NCBI GenBank assembly: GCA_964524145.1
Contig: CAZGCA010000057.1
Location: forward strand, 1 to 41,287
DNA length: 41,287 nt
Reading direction: 5' to 3'
Source of the DNA: CAZGCA01 sp964524145
Lineage (GTDB): Bacteria > Hydrogenedentota > CAZGCA01
Below, piece by piece: positions 32,871-41,230 of this stretch. How positions within the stretch are numbered: the first letter of the stretch is position 1; every line of letters starts with the position of its first letter. The notes below the pieces were generated by a model, which saw nothing but the letters and a program-made list of their open reading frames with translations, was not told where the DNA came from and did not search any database. The position numbers were made by a program, and so were the translations under genes.

Positions 32871-34874
32871 CTAGATGTGCCGCGCCACGTTGTATCCTTC
32901 GTGGATCGCGTCGAGCGCCCGGCGAGGCTCCTTGGCATCGCCGACCAGATAGATCTCGTCGCAGCTGCCTTTCAGGGCGTCGTAAAGCGACGTTTCCGGT
33001 ACAGCACCTGTGGCAAGCACAACCGTGTCTGCTGGGAACTGCTTCGAAACATCCTTGACGCGACACGAAACGCTATGGTCGTGTATCACGATCTCGCTGA
33101 CGTTTGTAAAGGCTTCTATACCGTACCGCTTGATTTCGTCCAGCACTATCCAGCGGGTAGACCGGCCTATGTCCGCGCCGAGCTTGCCCGAACGTTTCAG
33201 CACGACGACGTCACGACGTGGTTTGAACGCCAGCTCGAGCACTCGGTCCAAGCTTTCGGCTTGATGCTCGATAAGGAATCGCATCGTGGGACCGTCAATC
33301 AGGTCGGCTTTCGCCAGGTAGAGAGCAGCTTCGCACCCTACCCCACCGCCACCTATCACCACCACTCGATTGCCGCATCGGACCTCGCCCGCGAGCACCG
33401 CCCTTGCCTGAACAACGTGCGCCCCGTCGACCCCGGGTATTTCGGGAAGCGTCTCGCTGGACCCGGTAGCGATCACGACAGAATCGGGCTTCTCATCGAG
33501 CACAGTTGTCAGTGTCGCTCTGCAACCAAGCCTCAGGTTCACTCCGAGCCGCTGCAGCTCTGCGCCCATATGCTCGATATAATCGGCGAACGAATACCGG
33601 CCCGGAACGTGCGCGGCTAGTGACAACTGACCGCCGAGATGATGTGCATTCTCGAAAAGCACAACCTCGTGACCGCGCAGCGCGGCCACGCACGCCGACT
33701 CCATGCCGCCCGGTCCGCCGCCGACAACAACAACCTTCTTCCTATTGGTCGCTCGACCGATTTGGCCGCTGCGTTCCATGCCCGCGGCAGGATTAATCAT
33801 ACAGGTAACGCTTTGGCCGCTGAACACCCTGTCGAGACACCCTTCGTTGCAACCGATGCACTTTCTTATCTCGTCCAGCCTTCCCGATTGTGCTTTCGCA
33901 GGTAGCTCGGGATCGCAGAGCAGCGCTCGGCCCATTGCCACCATGTCGGCTTTGCCGTCGCGGAGCACCCTTTCGGCCATCAAGATGTCATTGATCCGGT
34001 TTGCCGTGATGACCGGGATGCCAACGCTTTCTTTGATACGAGCGGAGAGGTATGTGTAGCAGCCGGGGGGCACCTGCATGGTTATCTGGGGCACACGCGT
34101 CTCGTGCCACCCCCCGGTCACGCTAATGGCGTTCGCACCGGCTTGCTCAAACCAGCGGCACACTTCTGCGGAATCCTCCAACGTGTTGCCGCCCGGCATG
34201 AAATCGGAACCGCAAACCCGGACAATGAGCGCGAGATCTTGGCCAATAGCATCTCGTACTGAGCGAAGCACATCGGTACCGAACCGCGCTCGGTTCCTGA
34301 GATCGCCACCATATTCGTCATCGCGCCGGTTTGTAAGTGGGGAGAGGAACTGCGATACGAGATATCCGGCCGAGGCAATAACCTCGACCGCGTCGAACCC
34401 GGCGTCTTTCGCGCGGCATGCCGCTTCGGCGTAGCGGCGCTCGACGGCCCTGATTTCCTCAATTGAGAGCTCGCGAGGTGTTTCGCGGGTGAGCCGGGAA
34501 CGCACAGCAGATGCCGATACGGCTTGCTGCCCGATCAACCCCGAGTAAGCGTATCGTCCCGCATGGTAGAGTTGAACGGCGCTCTTGGCTCCCCGGGCTT
34601 TCAGTACATCCGCCAGCCGGGAAAGCCCCGGAACGAACTCGTCAGCGTGCAGACCTATCATCAACGGTCCCCCACTCAGTTCGTCCACCGTGCAGCCGCC
34701 GACTACTATGAGCCCGACACCGCCTGATGCTCGCGCTTCATAGAAGTCCAGAAGGCGATCTGTTATGAATCCATCGCGAACATAGCCGAGATGCAGCGCC
34801 GGCATCACAAGCCTGTTACGGATCTCGAGCCGGCCAAGCGTGATCGGCGAGAAAACCTTGTCGAGTTCAAACAC
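32871..34874 (-). CDS. Old-yellow-enzyme-type NADH:flavin oxidoreductase with [4Fe-4S] cluster (FadH / 2-enoate reductase family)
   Basis: A 667-residue three-part enzyme. The FMN TIM barrel (about 1-330) holds FSPITLGRLEIRNR, QLYHAGR and NRRDDEYGG. A cysteine cluster CIGCNEGC plus a later Cys (339, 342, 346, 358) binds [4Fe-4S]. The C-terminal FAD/NAD(P) half begins VVVVGGGPGGMES and contains a second VVVIGGGGVGCEA. Relatives reduce C=C bonds of unsaturated acyl-CoAs, enoates or steroid acids; the substrate here is unknown. The reading frame begins at 34943, but the promoter at 34925-34954 sits inside that extension, and a GGGAG precedes GTG at 34874, which restores the usual family N-terminus. 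Confidence 0.93.
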   Translation of the reverse strand: MFELDKVFSPITLGRLEIRNRLVMPALHLGYVRDGFITDRLLDFYEARASGGVGLIVVGGCTVDELSGGPLMIGLHADEFVPGLSRLADVLKARGAKSAVQLYHAGRYAYSGLIGQQAVSASAVRSRLTRETPRELSIEEIRAVERRYAEAACRAKDAGFDAVEVIASAGYLVSQFLSPLTNRRDDEYGGDLRNRARFGTDVLRSVRDAIGQDLALIVRVCGSDFMPGGNTLEDSAEVCRWFEQAGANAISVTGGWHETRVPQITMQVPPGCYTYLSARIKESVGIPVITANRINDILMAERVLRDGKADMVAMGRALLCDPELPAKAQSGRLDEIRKCIGCNEGCLDRVFSGQSVTCMINPAAGMERSGQIGRATNRKKVVVVGGGPGGMESACVAALRGHEVVLFENAHHLGGQLSLAAHVPGRYSFADYIEHMGAELQRLGVNLRLGCRATLTTVLDEKPDSVVIATGSSETLPEIPGVDGAHVVQARAVLAGEVRCGNRVVVIGGGGVGCEAALYLAKADLIDGPTMRFLIEHQAESLDRVLELAFKPRRDVVVLKRSGKLGADIGRSTRWIVLDEIKRYGIEAFTNVSEIVIHDHSVSCRVKDVSKQFPADTVVLATGAVPETSLYDALKGSCDEIYLVGDAKEPRRALDAIHEGYNVARHI

Positions 34875-35289
34875 GTATTGACTCCCAGCATGTTCTCGGA
34901 TTCGAGCTACGGCAGCGGCGGCAATTCTACCTCTATTCCTCATCGCAAGTCAACATTTGGGCGGGACCGAAGAAATCTCCTTCCTGTCAGGAATATGCTG
35001 CAGGGCACCTGTCACTCACAGCAAATCAGGTTCACCAAACTCAACGCGTGTAACTAACGTTCTTCATTGTGTTTAGCGCTTATGGCGCCTCTGTATGGCC
35101 TGTGATGTCTATAGAGTTAAACATTCGGGTCTGGACGATTCGCGGACAAGTGTATCCATAACCCTTTGCCGGGACATGAGTTAAGACTGCTTATGGATTC
35201 TTGGCGCGATGTATGCTCTCTTAGTCTGTTGATTGGAACGGAAGGTTGTACCCAGTGGGCAAGAGGGAGAACACAGAGCGACCCGCAAA
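34875..35289. other. 415-bp divergent intergenic region
   Basis: It holds the leftward promoter of the oxidoreductase gene. No small gene or repeat is visible, and I found no convincing promoter for the rightward sugar transferase: several TTG-type boxes near 35176 and 35201 lack a suitable -10. Confidence 0.5.
34925..34954 (-). promoter_or_regulatory. Promoter of the oxidoreductase gene
   Basis: On the minus strand TTGACT (34954-34949), an 18-bp spacer, TAGAAT (34930-34925). The transcript would begin near 34918, so the first possible ATG at 34943 is not transcribed. Confidence 0.6.
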
Positions 35290-36315
35290 ATGAAGGTTAT
35301 AAGGTCAACTCCGCTCGTCGGCCTCATTATTTTCGCGGTCACCGCGATGCCGGTGATACTCGCGGTGGCATTGTCGGAGAGCTTCTTCAAGCTCGCAATC
35401 AACGCGCTGATAGGGTTCGCGTGTGGCTGGACGTTGGCTGCCGCGTTCGACTTCGCTAACAAACGTTACGTATCCTCGAAATACCTCTTTGACAGGGTAG
35501 CAGCGCTCATAATCCTCATCCTGGCGGCCCCTATAATGGTTGTAATCGCCATACTCATAAAGCTGACCTCACCCGGTCCCGTCCTGTACAGACAAGAGAG
35601 AGTTGGGCTGAATCGGCGCGCGAGAGGGGCCAACGAGCCCGGGCGATTACCTGGTGAGGACCGACGTGCGGCCAACCACCACGGCAGGGTGTTCCTCATC
35701 CAGAAGTTCCGCACAATGGTGGTGGATGCGGAGGCAGACGGGACGGCTGTTTGGGCAAAGGAGCACGATTCACGGGTTACACCGATAGGCAGATTTCTGC
35801 GAGGCACGCATCTTGACGAGTTGCCCCAACTCCTCAACGTTCTCAGGGGTGACATGAGCTTGATAGGTCCTCGACCCGAACGCCCCCATTTCGTTGACCA
35901 GTTCGCAGATTCGTTGGACGAGTACACCGAACGGCTTGGGGTAAGGCCGGGTGTTACGGGCCTTGCTCAGGTCTGCCAGGCTGCGGACAGAAAGATGGAA
36001 GACGTCAAGCGAAAGATCCGGTACGACATCTGTTACGTGCGCGACGCATCGTTAGTTCTTGACACAAAGATATTCTTGTTTACGCTTCTCAAGATCCTCA
36101 CGGGGCGCCTGGCCGAGTTCCCTATCCCGGCCATGGCGGACGCGACGTGCTCGCCCGACCCCGTTGCGGAACGTAGTGGTACAGTCCATGATGAGTCGTC
36201 TGATCCTGAGAACGGTGAACGGTCACCAACCGTGTCTGACGGTCAGCCGTCGAGCGAGTTGAAGCTTTCACAGCGCGGACAGCGGGATATCTCAACCGCT
36301 TCATCGTCAAGGTAG
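35290..36315 (+). CDS. Polyprenyl-phosphate sugar-phosphate transferase (bacterial sugar transferase family)
   Basis: A 341-residue membrane enzyme that starts repeat-unit synthesis of a surface polysaccharide by moving a sugar phosphate onto undecaprenyl phosphate. Two short membrane segments (about 9-55) replace the longer four-helix domain of WcaJ-type proteins. The conserved core follows: FDRVAALIILILAAPIMVVI, GPVLYRQERVGL, KFRTMV, DELPQLLNVLRGDMSLIGPRPE and RPGVTGLAQV. A charged insert of roughly 20 residues (about 111-131) separates RQERVGLNRR from the usual FLIQKFRTM. A Ser/Asp/Glu-rich tail of about 60 residues follows the catalytic domain; its last 24 codons overlap the convergent zinc-ribbon gene. 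ATG at 35290 is preferred; a TTG at 35233 would extend it by 19 residues. No flippase or polymerase gene is near. Confidence 0.9.
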   Translation: MKVIRSTPLVGLIIFAVTAMPVILAVALSESFFKLAINALIGFACGWTLAAAFDFANKRYVSSKYLFDRVAALIILILAAPIMVVIAILIKLTSPGPVLYRQERVGLNRRARGANEPGRLPGEDRRAANHHGRVFLIQKFRTMVVDAEADGTAVWAKEHDSRVTPIGRFLRGTHLDELPQLLNVLRGDMSLIGPRPERPHFVDQFADSLDEYTERLGVRPGVTGLAQVCQAADRKMEDVKRKIRYDICYVRDASLVLDTKIFLFTLLKILTGRLAEFPIPAMADATCSPDPVAERSGTVHDESSDPENGERSPTVSDGQPSSELKLSQRGQRDISTASSSR

Positions 36316-36473
36316 GAATAGCCGCAGTACTCGCATTGCCAGAAGTTCTGTCGTGTCAACCGGCGAAACGTCCCCCGGGTCGAAACCTCTGTGTAGAGCC
36401 AAATGGCGCATACCGCCGCGCTGAGGAACCCGAGATACAGCAGGATAGCGGTCCTTAGTGTGATCTGGATCAT
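36243..36473 (-). CDS. Small membrane protein with a zinc-ribbon end
   Basis: A 76-residue protein: one transmembrane helix (about 8-27) followed by a ribbon with CEYCGYSYLDDEAVEISRCPRC. The Cys pairs CxxC...CxxC would hold one zinc on the side opposite the N-terminus. It is the last of the six-gene arg/exb run, six bases after the TonB-like gene, and its end overlaps the convergent sugar transferase by 73 bp. The family is unknown to me. The close spacing supports it as a real gene and a possible accessory of the ExbBD complex. Confidence 0.65.
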   Translation of the reverse strand: MIQITLRTAILLYLGFLSAAVCAIWLYTEVSTRGTFRRLTRQNFWQCEYCGYSYLDDEAVEISRCPRCESFNSLDG

Positions 36474-36479
36474 TGTCCG

Positions 36480-37247
36480 TTAGATCGTCCTAAACTCTAT
36501 GGTAAGCGTTCCCCACTGTTCGGGAGCCTCACAGCTCTCGAATAGATAAGCTTTCATCGCCTTTGTTGCCGCGTCGATGAGCTGCGCCGTGCCTCCCGTT
36601 AGGGCGTGAACATCAGTGACTCTGCCTTCTGAGTCCACCGCGAACGACAGTGAGATCTTCTCTTCCTCTCCTTCGTCCGTGTCCCAGTAAAGGCCGCGCA
36701 GTGGCGGTGCAAACAGGAGATCGCGGTCTCTTGGTTCGCCCTGCCATTCCACGCGCGAGAGGCGTGGCGTTCTCCTGCGCGAAAACGGCGGAAACAGGCG
36801 GCGGACAATATCTCCATCGCCCGCCACTGAACTGAGCAGGCGCTGAAACCCGCTTTCAACTCTCGGGTAAAGATCCTCATAGTCCGGAGGCAGGAGGCCA
36901 CGCACACCCTCTGGAGAAAAGGTAAGGCGGGCGGCGATCGTAAGCTGTTCCAGTTTTGAGAAATCGAGGCCGGGCAACTGTATTTCGGCACGGGCGATCA
37001 GCGATTCGTCTTCGGCAACATGCAGCGAGTCACCCAACCTGCGCCTGCCGAGCGGGTACCCGTAACTTCCAGGGCCCGACAGAAAGGGCTCCGACAGAAC
37101 GGTGGGCAACTTGACGAATGCGAACTCGAGGTAAGGCGGTTCGTCAACAGGCGGAAAAACGACTACGATGGTGAACATCTTCAGCAACAGAAGATGCCAA
37201 CCTAGAGAAACAACAAGGGCAATGTTTAACGCACGGTCCCGAAACAT
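36480..37247 (-). CDS. TonB-like protein
   Basis: A 255-residue protein with an N-terminal membrane anchor (about 8-31), an Arg/Asp-rich middle and a C-terminal domain of about 60-90 residues like TonB: LSFAVDSEGRVTDVHALTGG...LIDAATKAMKAYLF...GTLTIEFRTI. TonB couples the proton motive force harvested by ExbB-ExbD to outer-membrane receptors. The usual Pro-Glu/Pro-Lys-rich linker is missing, so it is an atypical TonB or a TolA-type partner. It lies six bases after exbD with a GAGG before the ATG. Confidence 0.78.
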   Translation of the reverse strand: MFRDRALNIALVVSLGWHLLLLKMFTIVVVFPPVDEPPYLEFAFVKLPTVLSEPFLSGPGSYGYPLGRRRLGDSLHVAEDESLIARAEIQLPGLDFSKLEQLTIAARLTFSPEGVRGLLPPDYEDLYPRVESGFQRLLSSVAGDGDIVRRLFPPFSRRRTPRLSRVEWQGEPRDRDLLFAPPLRGLYWDTDEGEEEKISLSFAVDSEGRVTDVHALTGGTAQLIDAATKAMKAYLFESCEAPEQWGTLTIEFRTI

Positions 37248-37253
37248 AGAACC

Positions 37254-37673
37254 TCATTCGGCCTCCAATGGCTTGGTGGCTATCCCGAATCGCTCCAGCC
37301 CGACACTGCTGCAGATGCCGAGCACATGGACGAACTCGGCCATCTGCACGTGTCTGTCCGTTTTGACAAGCACCATGCGTATTTTTCGTTCCTTCGAGAT
37401 GTTCGTCAGCACGGTTGGGAGTTCATCGATCGGGGTAAGTCTGTCGTCGACATGGATTTCGTTTGCGCGAGTAATGGTTATTGTCAGGTCACGCTCCTCC
37501 TGCGACTCAGCCGCCTTGGCGCTGGGCAGTTCCACCTTGATACCGGGCTGGAGGATGAAGCTCGATGACAGCATGAAGAAGATCAAGAGCAATAACACGA
37601 CATCTATGAGAGGTGTCAGGCTAAGGCTAGCGCTTATCTGATGCCTCCCGCCGCGTCTTTTTTCGAATTTCAT
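37254..37673 (-). CDS. exbD: ExbD/TolR family biopolymer transport protein
   Basis: A 139-residue protein: a short basic cytoplasmic tail, one transmembrane helix and a periplasmic domain. The helix opens SLTPLIDVVLLLLIFFML, with Asp24 at the proton-carrying position essential in ExbD and TolR. The periplasmic part VTNISKERKI...VLVKTDRHVQ...FVHVLGICSSVGLERFGIAT is standard. Its start overlaps the exbB stop by four bases, showing coupled translation. It forms the motor with ExbB. Confidence 0.92.
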   Translation of the reverse strand: MKFEKRRGGRHQISASLSLTPLIDVVLLLLIFFMLSSSFILQPGIKVELPSAKAAESQEERDLTITITRANEIHVDDRLTPIDELPTVLTNISKERKIRMVLVKTDRHVQMAEFVHVLGICSSVGLERFGIATKPLEAE

Positions 37674-38308
37674 CTCTCGAAACCACCTTCTCGGGCAGTG
37701 AGCAAGTCAACGAGTTCGGACGAGCTTATCTCCATCTCGACAATGAAGTTGTTCACGCGGCTGATAAAGTAGTTGTAGGCGATCAGTGTCGGAATTGCCA
37801 CAGTCAATCCTGCCGCCGTCGTTACGAGCGCGTTGCCTATCCCTTCTGCGAGGTCCGACGGGTTGACAGCGCCCATCTTCTGCTGTATCTGTGCAAAAGC
37901 CTTAATCATGCCCTGGACGGTGCCCAGCAAACCGAGCATCGGCGCGACGTTGGCTATAGTGCCAAGGACACCGAGGTATCGTTCAAGCCGTGGTATCTCG
38001 AGCTGGCCGGCATCCTCGATTGCGTCTCGGATGTCTTCCTTCGACCGGTCATGTTTAAGCAGTGCCGCCTTAAGGATTCGCGCGATAGGTCCCGCGGTCG
38101 CATCGCATATGTCTATGGCGTCGGCTATCTTCTTCTGTTTAAGCACGGTCCGTATGGTGTCCATGAAGTCACGCGTGTCGATCTTGGACCTGCGTAGCGT
38201 GAAGAATCGTTCGAGCGTGACCGCGAGCGCGATGAGCGAGCACGCGATTATGGGCGCCATCAGTATGCCGCCCTTGTCGACTATGTCAACAACAAAGAAA
38301 TCTTCCAT
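37670..38308 (-). CDS. exbB: ExbB/TolQ/MotA family proton-channel protein
   Basis: A 212-residue inner-membrane protein with three membrane segments: about 13-33, 108-128 and 152-176. The MotA/TolQ/ExbB core is visible: LERYLGVLGTIANVAPMLGLLGTVQGMI followed by GIGNALVTTAAGLTVAIPTLIAYNYF, the helices lining the channel. With ExbD it converts proton flow into mechanical work for a TonB-like protein. A strong GAGGAG precedes the ATG, 22 bases after argB. Confidence 0.93.
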   Translation of the reverse strand: MEDFFVVDIVDKGGILMAPIIACSLIALAVTLERFFTLRRSKIDTRDFMDTIRTVLKQKKIADAIDICDATAGPIARILKAALLKHDRSKEDIRDAIEDAGQLEIPRLERYLGVLGTIANVAPMLGLLGTVQGMIKAFAQIQQKMGAVNPSDLAEGIGNALVTTAAGLTVAIPTLIAYNYFISRVNNFIVEMEISSSELVDLLTAREGGFER

Positions 38309-38330
38309 TGCATACTCCTCAACCTAGACA

Positions 38331-39203
38331 CTAACGTGTAACGACTGTCCCGATTCCTTCTTTCGTGAAAATCTCCAGCAGCAATGCGTGCGATAGTCTG
38401 CCATCTATGATGTGGGTCTTGGAAACCCCGCCTTCCAACGCTACGGTACACGCCTTCACCTTCGGTATCATGCCGCCTGCTATGATGCCTCGCTCGACGA
38501 GCTGCTCGGCCTTCTGAAGAGTCAGCACGGAGAGCAACGTGTCCGGAACCTCAGGGTTCTCGAGTATTCCCGGCGTGTCGGAAAGAAACACCAGCTTCTC
38601 GGCTTGTAGAGCAACCGCGAGCTTTGCCGCCGCGGCGTCCGCGTTGACATTCCACGTGTTGCCGCTCTTGTCCGTGGCGATTGGCGCTATCACGGGGATG
38701 CAACCGGCATTCTCGAGCGCTACCAGTACGTCAGCGTGCACGTTCCGGACCTCGCCGACATAGCCGATATCGACATGGGTTGAGTCTTCGCCTTGCTCCA
38801 GCTTCTCGGCCTCAAGCAACATCGAATCTTTGCCCGACAGGCCTACTGCATTGCCTCCCGCCAGGTTGATCGAAGACACAATCTCTTTGTTGACCATACC
38901 GACAAGGACCATCTCGGCCACTTCGATCCCCTTTTCGTCCGTGACCCGTAGCCCTTGATGGAACGTCGTTTCCATACCGAGCCGTTTCATCATGGCGCTG
39001 ATCGCCTTGCCGCCACCGTGTACCACCACAGGGTTCATGCCGACGTATTTCATCAACACGATGTCCTGGGCCGTTTGGTTCTTGATCCGGTCGTCTTCCA
39101 TGGCACTGCCGCCGTATTTCACAAGGACGGTCTTCCCGTGAAACTCCCTGATGTATGGCAGCGCTTCGACGAGTGTGTTTGCCTTCTCTATTATTCTCTC
39201 CAT
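38331..39203 (-). CDS. argB: Acetylglutamate kinase
   Basis: A 290-residue amino-acid-kinase-fold enzyme for step two of arginine synthesis, making N-acetylglutamyl phosphate. KYGGSAM near the N-terminus, VVHGGGKAIS for the phosphates, GLSGKDSMLL, and NVNADAAAAKLA with LSDTPGIL are all family signatures. The long N-terminal helix (MERIIEKANTLVEALPYIREF) is the type found in hexameric arginine-inhibited kinases. It begins two bases after argJ. Confidence 0.97.
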   Translation of the reverse strand: MERIIEKANTLVEALPYIREFHGKTVLVKYGGSAMEDDRIKNQTAQDIVLMKYVGMNPVVVHGGGKAISAMMKRLGMETTFHQGLRVTDEKGIEVAEMVLVGMVNKEIVSSINLAGGNAVGLSGKDSMLLEAEKLEQGEDSTHVDIGYVGEVRNVHADVLVALENAGCIPVIAPIATDKSGNTWNVNADAAAAKLAVALQAEKLVFLSDTPGILENPEVPDTLLSVLTLQKAEQLVERGIIAGGMIPKVKACTVALEGGVSKTHIIDGRLSHALLLEIFTKEGIGTVVTR

Positions 39204-39205
39204 CG

Positions 39206-40423
39206 CTACGTCCTGTAGTGAGCGTTAATGCGCACGTACTCGGAACTCAGATCTGTTGTCCAGACAAACGAGTCGCAGTTGCCTTTTTCCAGGACAATAG
39301 TGATTCGCACGTTGTCGCTCCTGAGCGCCTCAGCTGCTCTCCCCTCAGTTTCTTGAACTCCCTCGCCTCGTAAGACCAACTGAACCTCGTTCAGTGAAAC
39401 ATCCACCGTCCCTGGATCAATCTCCGCCCCGGACCGGCCAAGCGCCGCCATTATCCGTCCCCAGTTCGGGTCTCCGCCAAAGAGTGCCGTCTTCACGAGC
39501 AGCGATTCGGCCACCGTGCGGGCCGCGGCTCTCGCGTCGTCGTCCGTTGCCGCACCGCGAACCGCTATCTCGACGAACTTCGTCGCTCCCTCTCCATCAA
39601 GAACGATTTGGCGCGCAAGATGTTGACATAGTTCGCGTAAAAGACTCGAGAAGGCTTCGTAATCGTTCGAATCCGGTTGTATCTTCTTCCCGTGGGACTC
39701 GCCGTTCGCAAGAATCACCACCATATCGTTCGTGCTCGTGTCCCCGTCTACGGTGATTCGGTTGAACGACGATTCAACGGCGGCGGCAAGTGCGCTCTGG
39801 AGAGGTCCTGCATCCATAGCCACGTCCGTTGTCAAGAACGCCAACATTGTCGCCATATGTGGGGCAATCATGCCGGCGCCCTTGGCCATCCCGGTTATCG
39901 TCGCCTCCGCGCCCGCACACTCAAAGGAAGCCGAGGCCAGTTTCGGCACGGTGTCGGTGGTCAAGATTGCCTCCGCAGCATCTTTGATCCCGTGTTGGCT
40001 GAGATTTCCGCACAATGCTCGTATCCCGCCGCAGACGCTATCGATGGGCAACGGCACGCCGATGACCCCTGTCGATGCCACGATTACCTCATCGGGGTCT
40101 ATGCCGAGCCTCGTAGCCGCCTCGCCGGCCATGGCACGCACGTCGTCCTCACCGTTTTGGCCCGTGCATGCGTTCGCGTTACCGCTGTTGGCTACGATTG
40201 CCCGCGCCCTGCCGTTGGCAGCGATCCGTGACGAGTAAACAACGGGCGCAGCACGCACCCTATTCTTCGTAAACACGCCGGCAACAACCGCCGGTGCCTC
40301 CGAGAAGATGATCGCCAGATCGTTACCATCGGGTTTCATGCCAACCCGCTCGGCCCCGGCAACGAATCCGCAGGCTATTTGAAACGTCGCGTCGGTTGAG
40401 CTTTCTTTCACTGTTCGGTTCAT
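39206..40423 (-). CDS. argJ: Ornithine acetyltransferase / N-acetylglutamate synthase
   Basis: A 405-residue self-cleaving enzyme that recycles the acetyl group between acetylornithine and glutamate, giving cyclic arginine synthesis. The autoprocessing site is clear: KGAGMIAPHMATMLAF, cut before Thr192, which becomes the nucleophile. DGDTSTNDM and GGDPNWGRI are further conserved motifs. Whether it also makes acetylglutamate from acetyl-CoA (bifunctional form) cannot be read from sequence. No good Shine-Dalgarno precedes the ATG. First gene of the six-gene run. Confidence 0.97.
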   Translation of the reverse strand: MNRTVKESSTDATFQIACGFVAGAERVGMKPDGNDLAIIFSEAPAVVAGVFTKNRVRAAPVVYSSRIAANGRARAIVANSGNANACTGQNGEDDVRAMAGEAATRLGIDPDEVIVASTGVIGVPLPIDSVCGGIRALCGNLSQHGIKDAAEAILTTDTVPKLASASFECAGAEATITGMAKGAGMIAPHMATMLAFLTTDVAMDAGPLQSALAAAVESSFNRITVDGDTSTNDMVVILANGESHGKKIQPDSNDYEAFSSLLRELCQHLARQIVLDGEGATKFVEIAVRGAATDDDARAAARTVAESLLVKTALFGGDPNWGRIMAALGRSGAEIDPGTVDVSLNEVQLVLRGEGVQETEGRAAEALRSDNVRITIVLEKGNCDSFVWTTDLSSEYVRINAHYRT

Positions 40424-40585
40424 TATCGTATTCTGTGCTGCATCAACAATTACGCGTTTGCCTCCGTATAGTCCTTCGGTTTGCGCCTGTTACAGATCCG
40501 CGACAAGCCGTATCCGAACGCTGCAACACCCGTTAGATGCGGACATACTCCGCTAGCGATGTTGCAGGCACCTTCTCGCGCCAAC

Positions 40586-41020
40586 TCATCCCCCCAAGAT
40601 GACGTCTATTATATGCACGCCCTTTGGCTTCGGCAACTGGGGGCTTTCTTTCTGTTCGGGAACGACCGGTTTTCGTCGTTTTTCGACCGCGGGTTTGCGC
40701 ACGAACTCGACTCCCATCTCGACATAGCCGTCTTTGCGTTCTTCTAGTCGGATAACCCTACCCCTGATCCGGGTGAGCGGCGTTGTGTCGGCTTCGTCAC
40801 GCACAACCGTCATGGACACCAGTGTCCCGGCAGGGAGAGAGTCCTCGGAGACCAAGAGCGCGCCGTAAGCGGCCAAATTCACCATCAAGCCCTTGAAACA
40901 CCGCTCCTCATCGCCCACTCGGCAGAACTCGACTCGCCTCCTGATCGATGCCCGTTTGGCCCGGCGCCTGCCTTTTCTGAGCGCGCGGTCATTCTTCGTG
41001 AAGAACATGTCGTCTGGCAC
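40586..41020 (-). CDS. PilZ-domain protein with degenerate c-di-GMP motif
   Basis: A 144-residue protein with a basic N-terminus (KGRRRAKRASIRRRVEFCR) and a PilZ-like beta-barrel (about 30-105). PilZ domains bind cyclic di-GMP through RxxxR and [D/N]xSxxG. The first is present in the Arg cluster, but the second reads NLAAYG with Ala in place of Ser, so binding may be weak or lost. The tail is rich in Lys and Pro. Upstream GTG and ATG options exist; GTG at 41020 has GGGAGA ahead of it and follows the promoter suitably. Confidence 0.72.
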   Translation of the reverse strand: MPDDMFFTKNDRALRKGRRRAKRASIRRRVEFCRVGDEERCFKGLMVNLAAYGALLVSEDSLPAGTLVSMTVVRDEADTTPLTRIRGRVIRLEERKDGYVEMGVEFVRKPAVEKRRKPVVPEQKESPQLPKPKGVHIIDVILGG

Positions 41021-41064
41021 TGACGATCTCCCAGCTGCGCAGAGAACCACTAGATTTCATCGAT

Positions 41065-41094
41065 ATCATAGCATACGAAGTCGTGAGAGATCAA
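41065..41094 (-). promoter_or_regulatory. Promoter of the PilZ gene
   Basis: On the minus strand TTGATC (41094-41089), 18-bp spacer, TATGAT (41070-41065), preceded by TGC as an extended -10. The transcript would begin near 41058. Confidence 0.55.
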
Positions 41095-41230
41095 TGTCGC
41101 GCGTGGGTTTAGCCTATCGAGGGTGGTCTAACGGCATGTAAGAGGTCGGTCTACAGAACCTTCCGAGCGGGCTAGAGTATATGAGCCATTTGCGCTGCTG
41201 GTAACTGTTGTTATGGGAGGATGATGCAAA

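Noticed and set aside
34875..34943. N-terminal extension of the oxidoreductase to the ATG at 34943
   Set aside because: It contains the promoter's -10 box, and the GTG at 34874 has a better ribosome binding site and matches the family start.
41110..41180. tRNA-like stretch near the right edge (GGTGGTCTAACGGCA)
   Set aside because: Only a D-arm-like segment is seen; there is no T-arm (GTTCGA) and no pairing acceptor ends.
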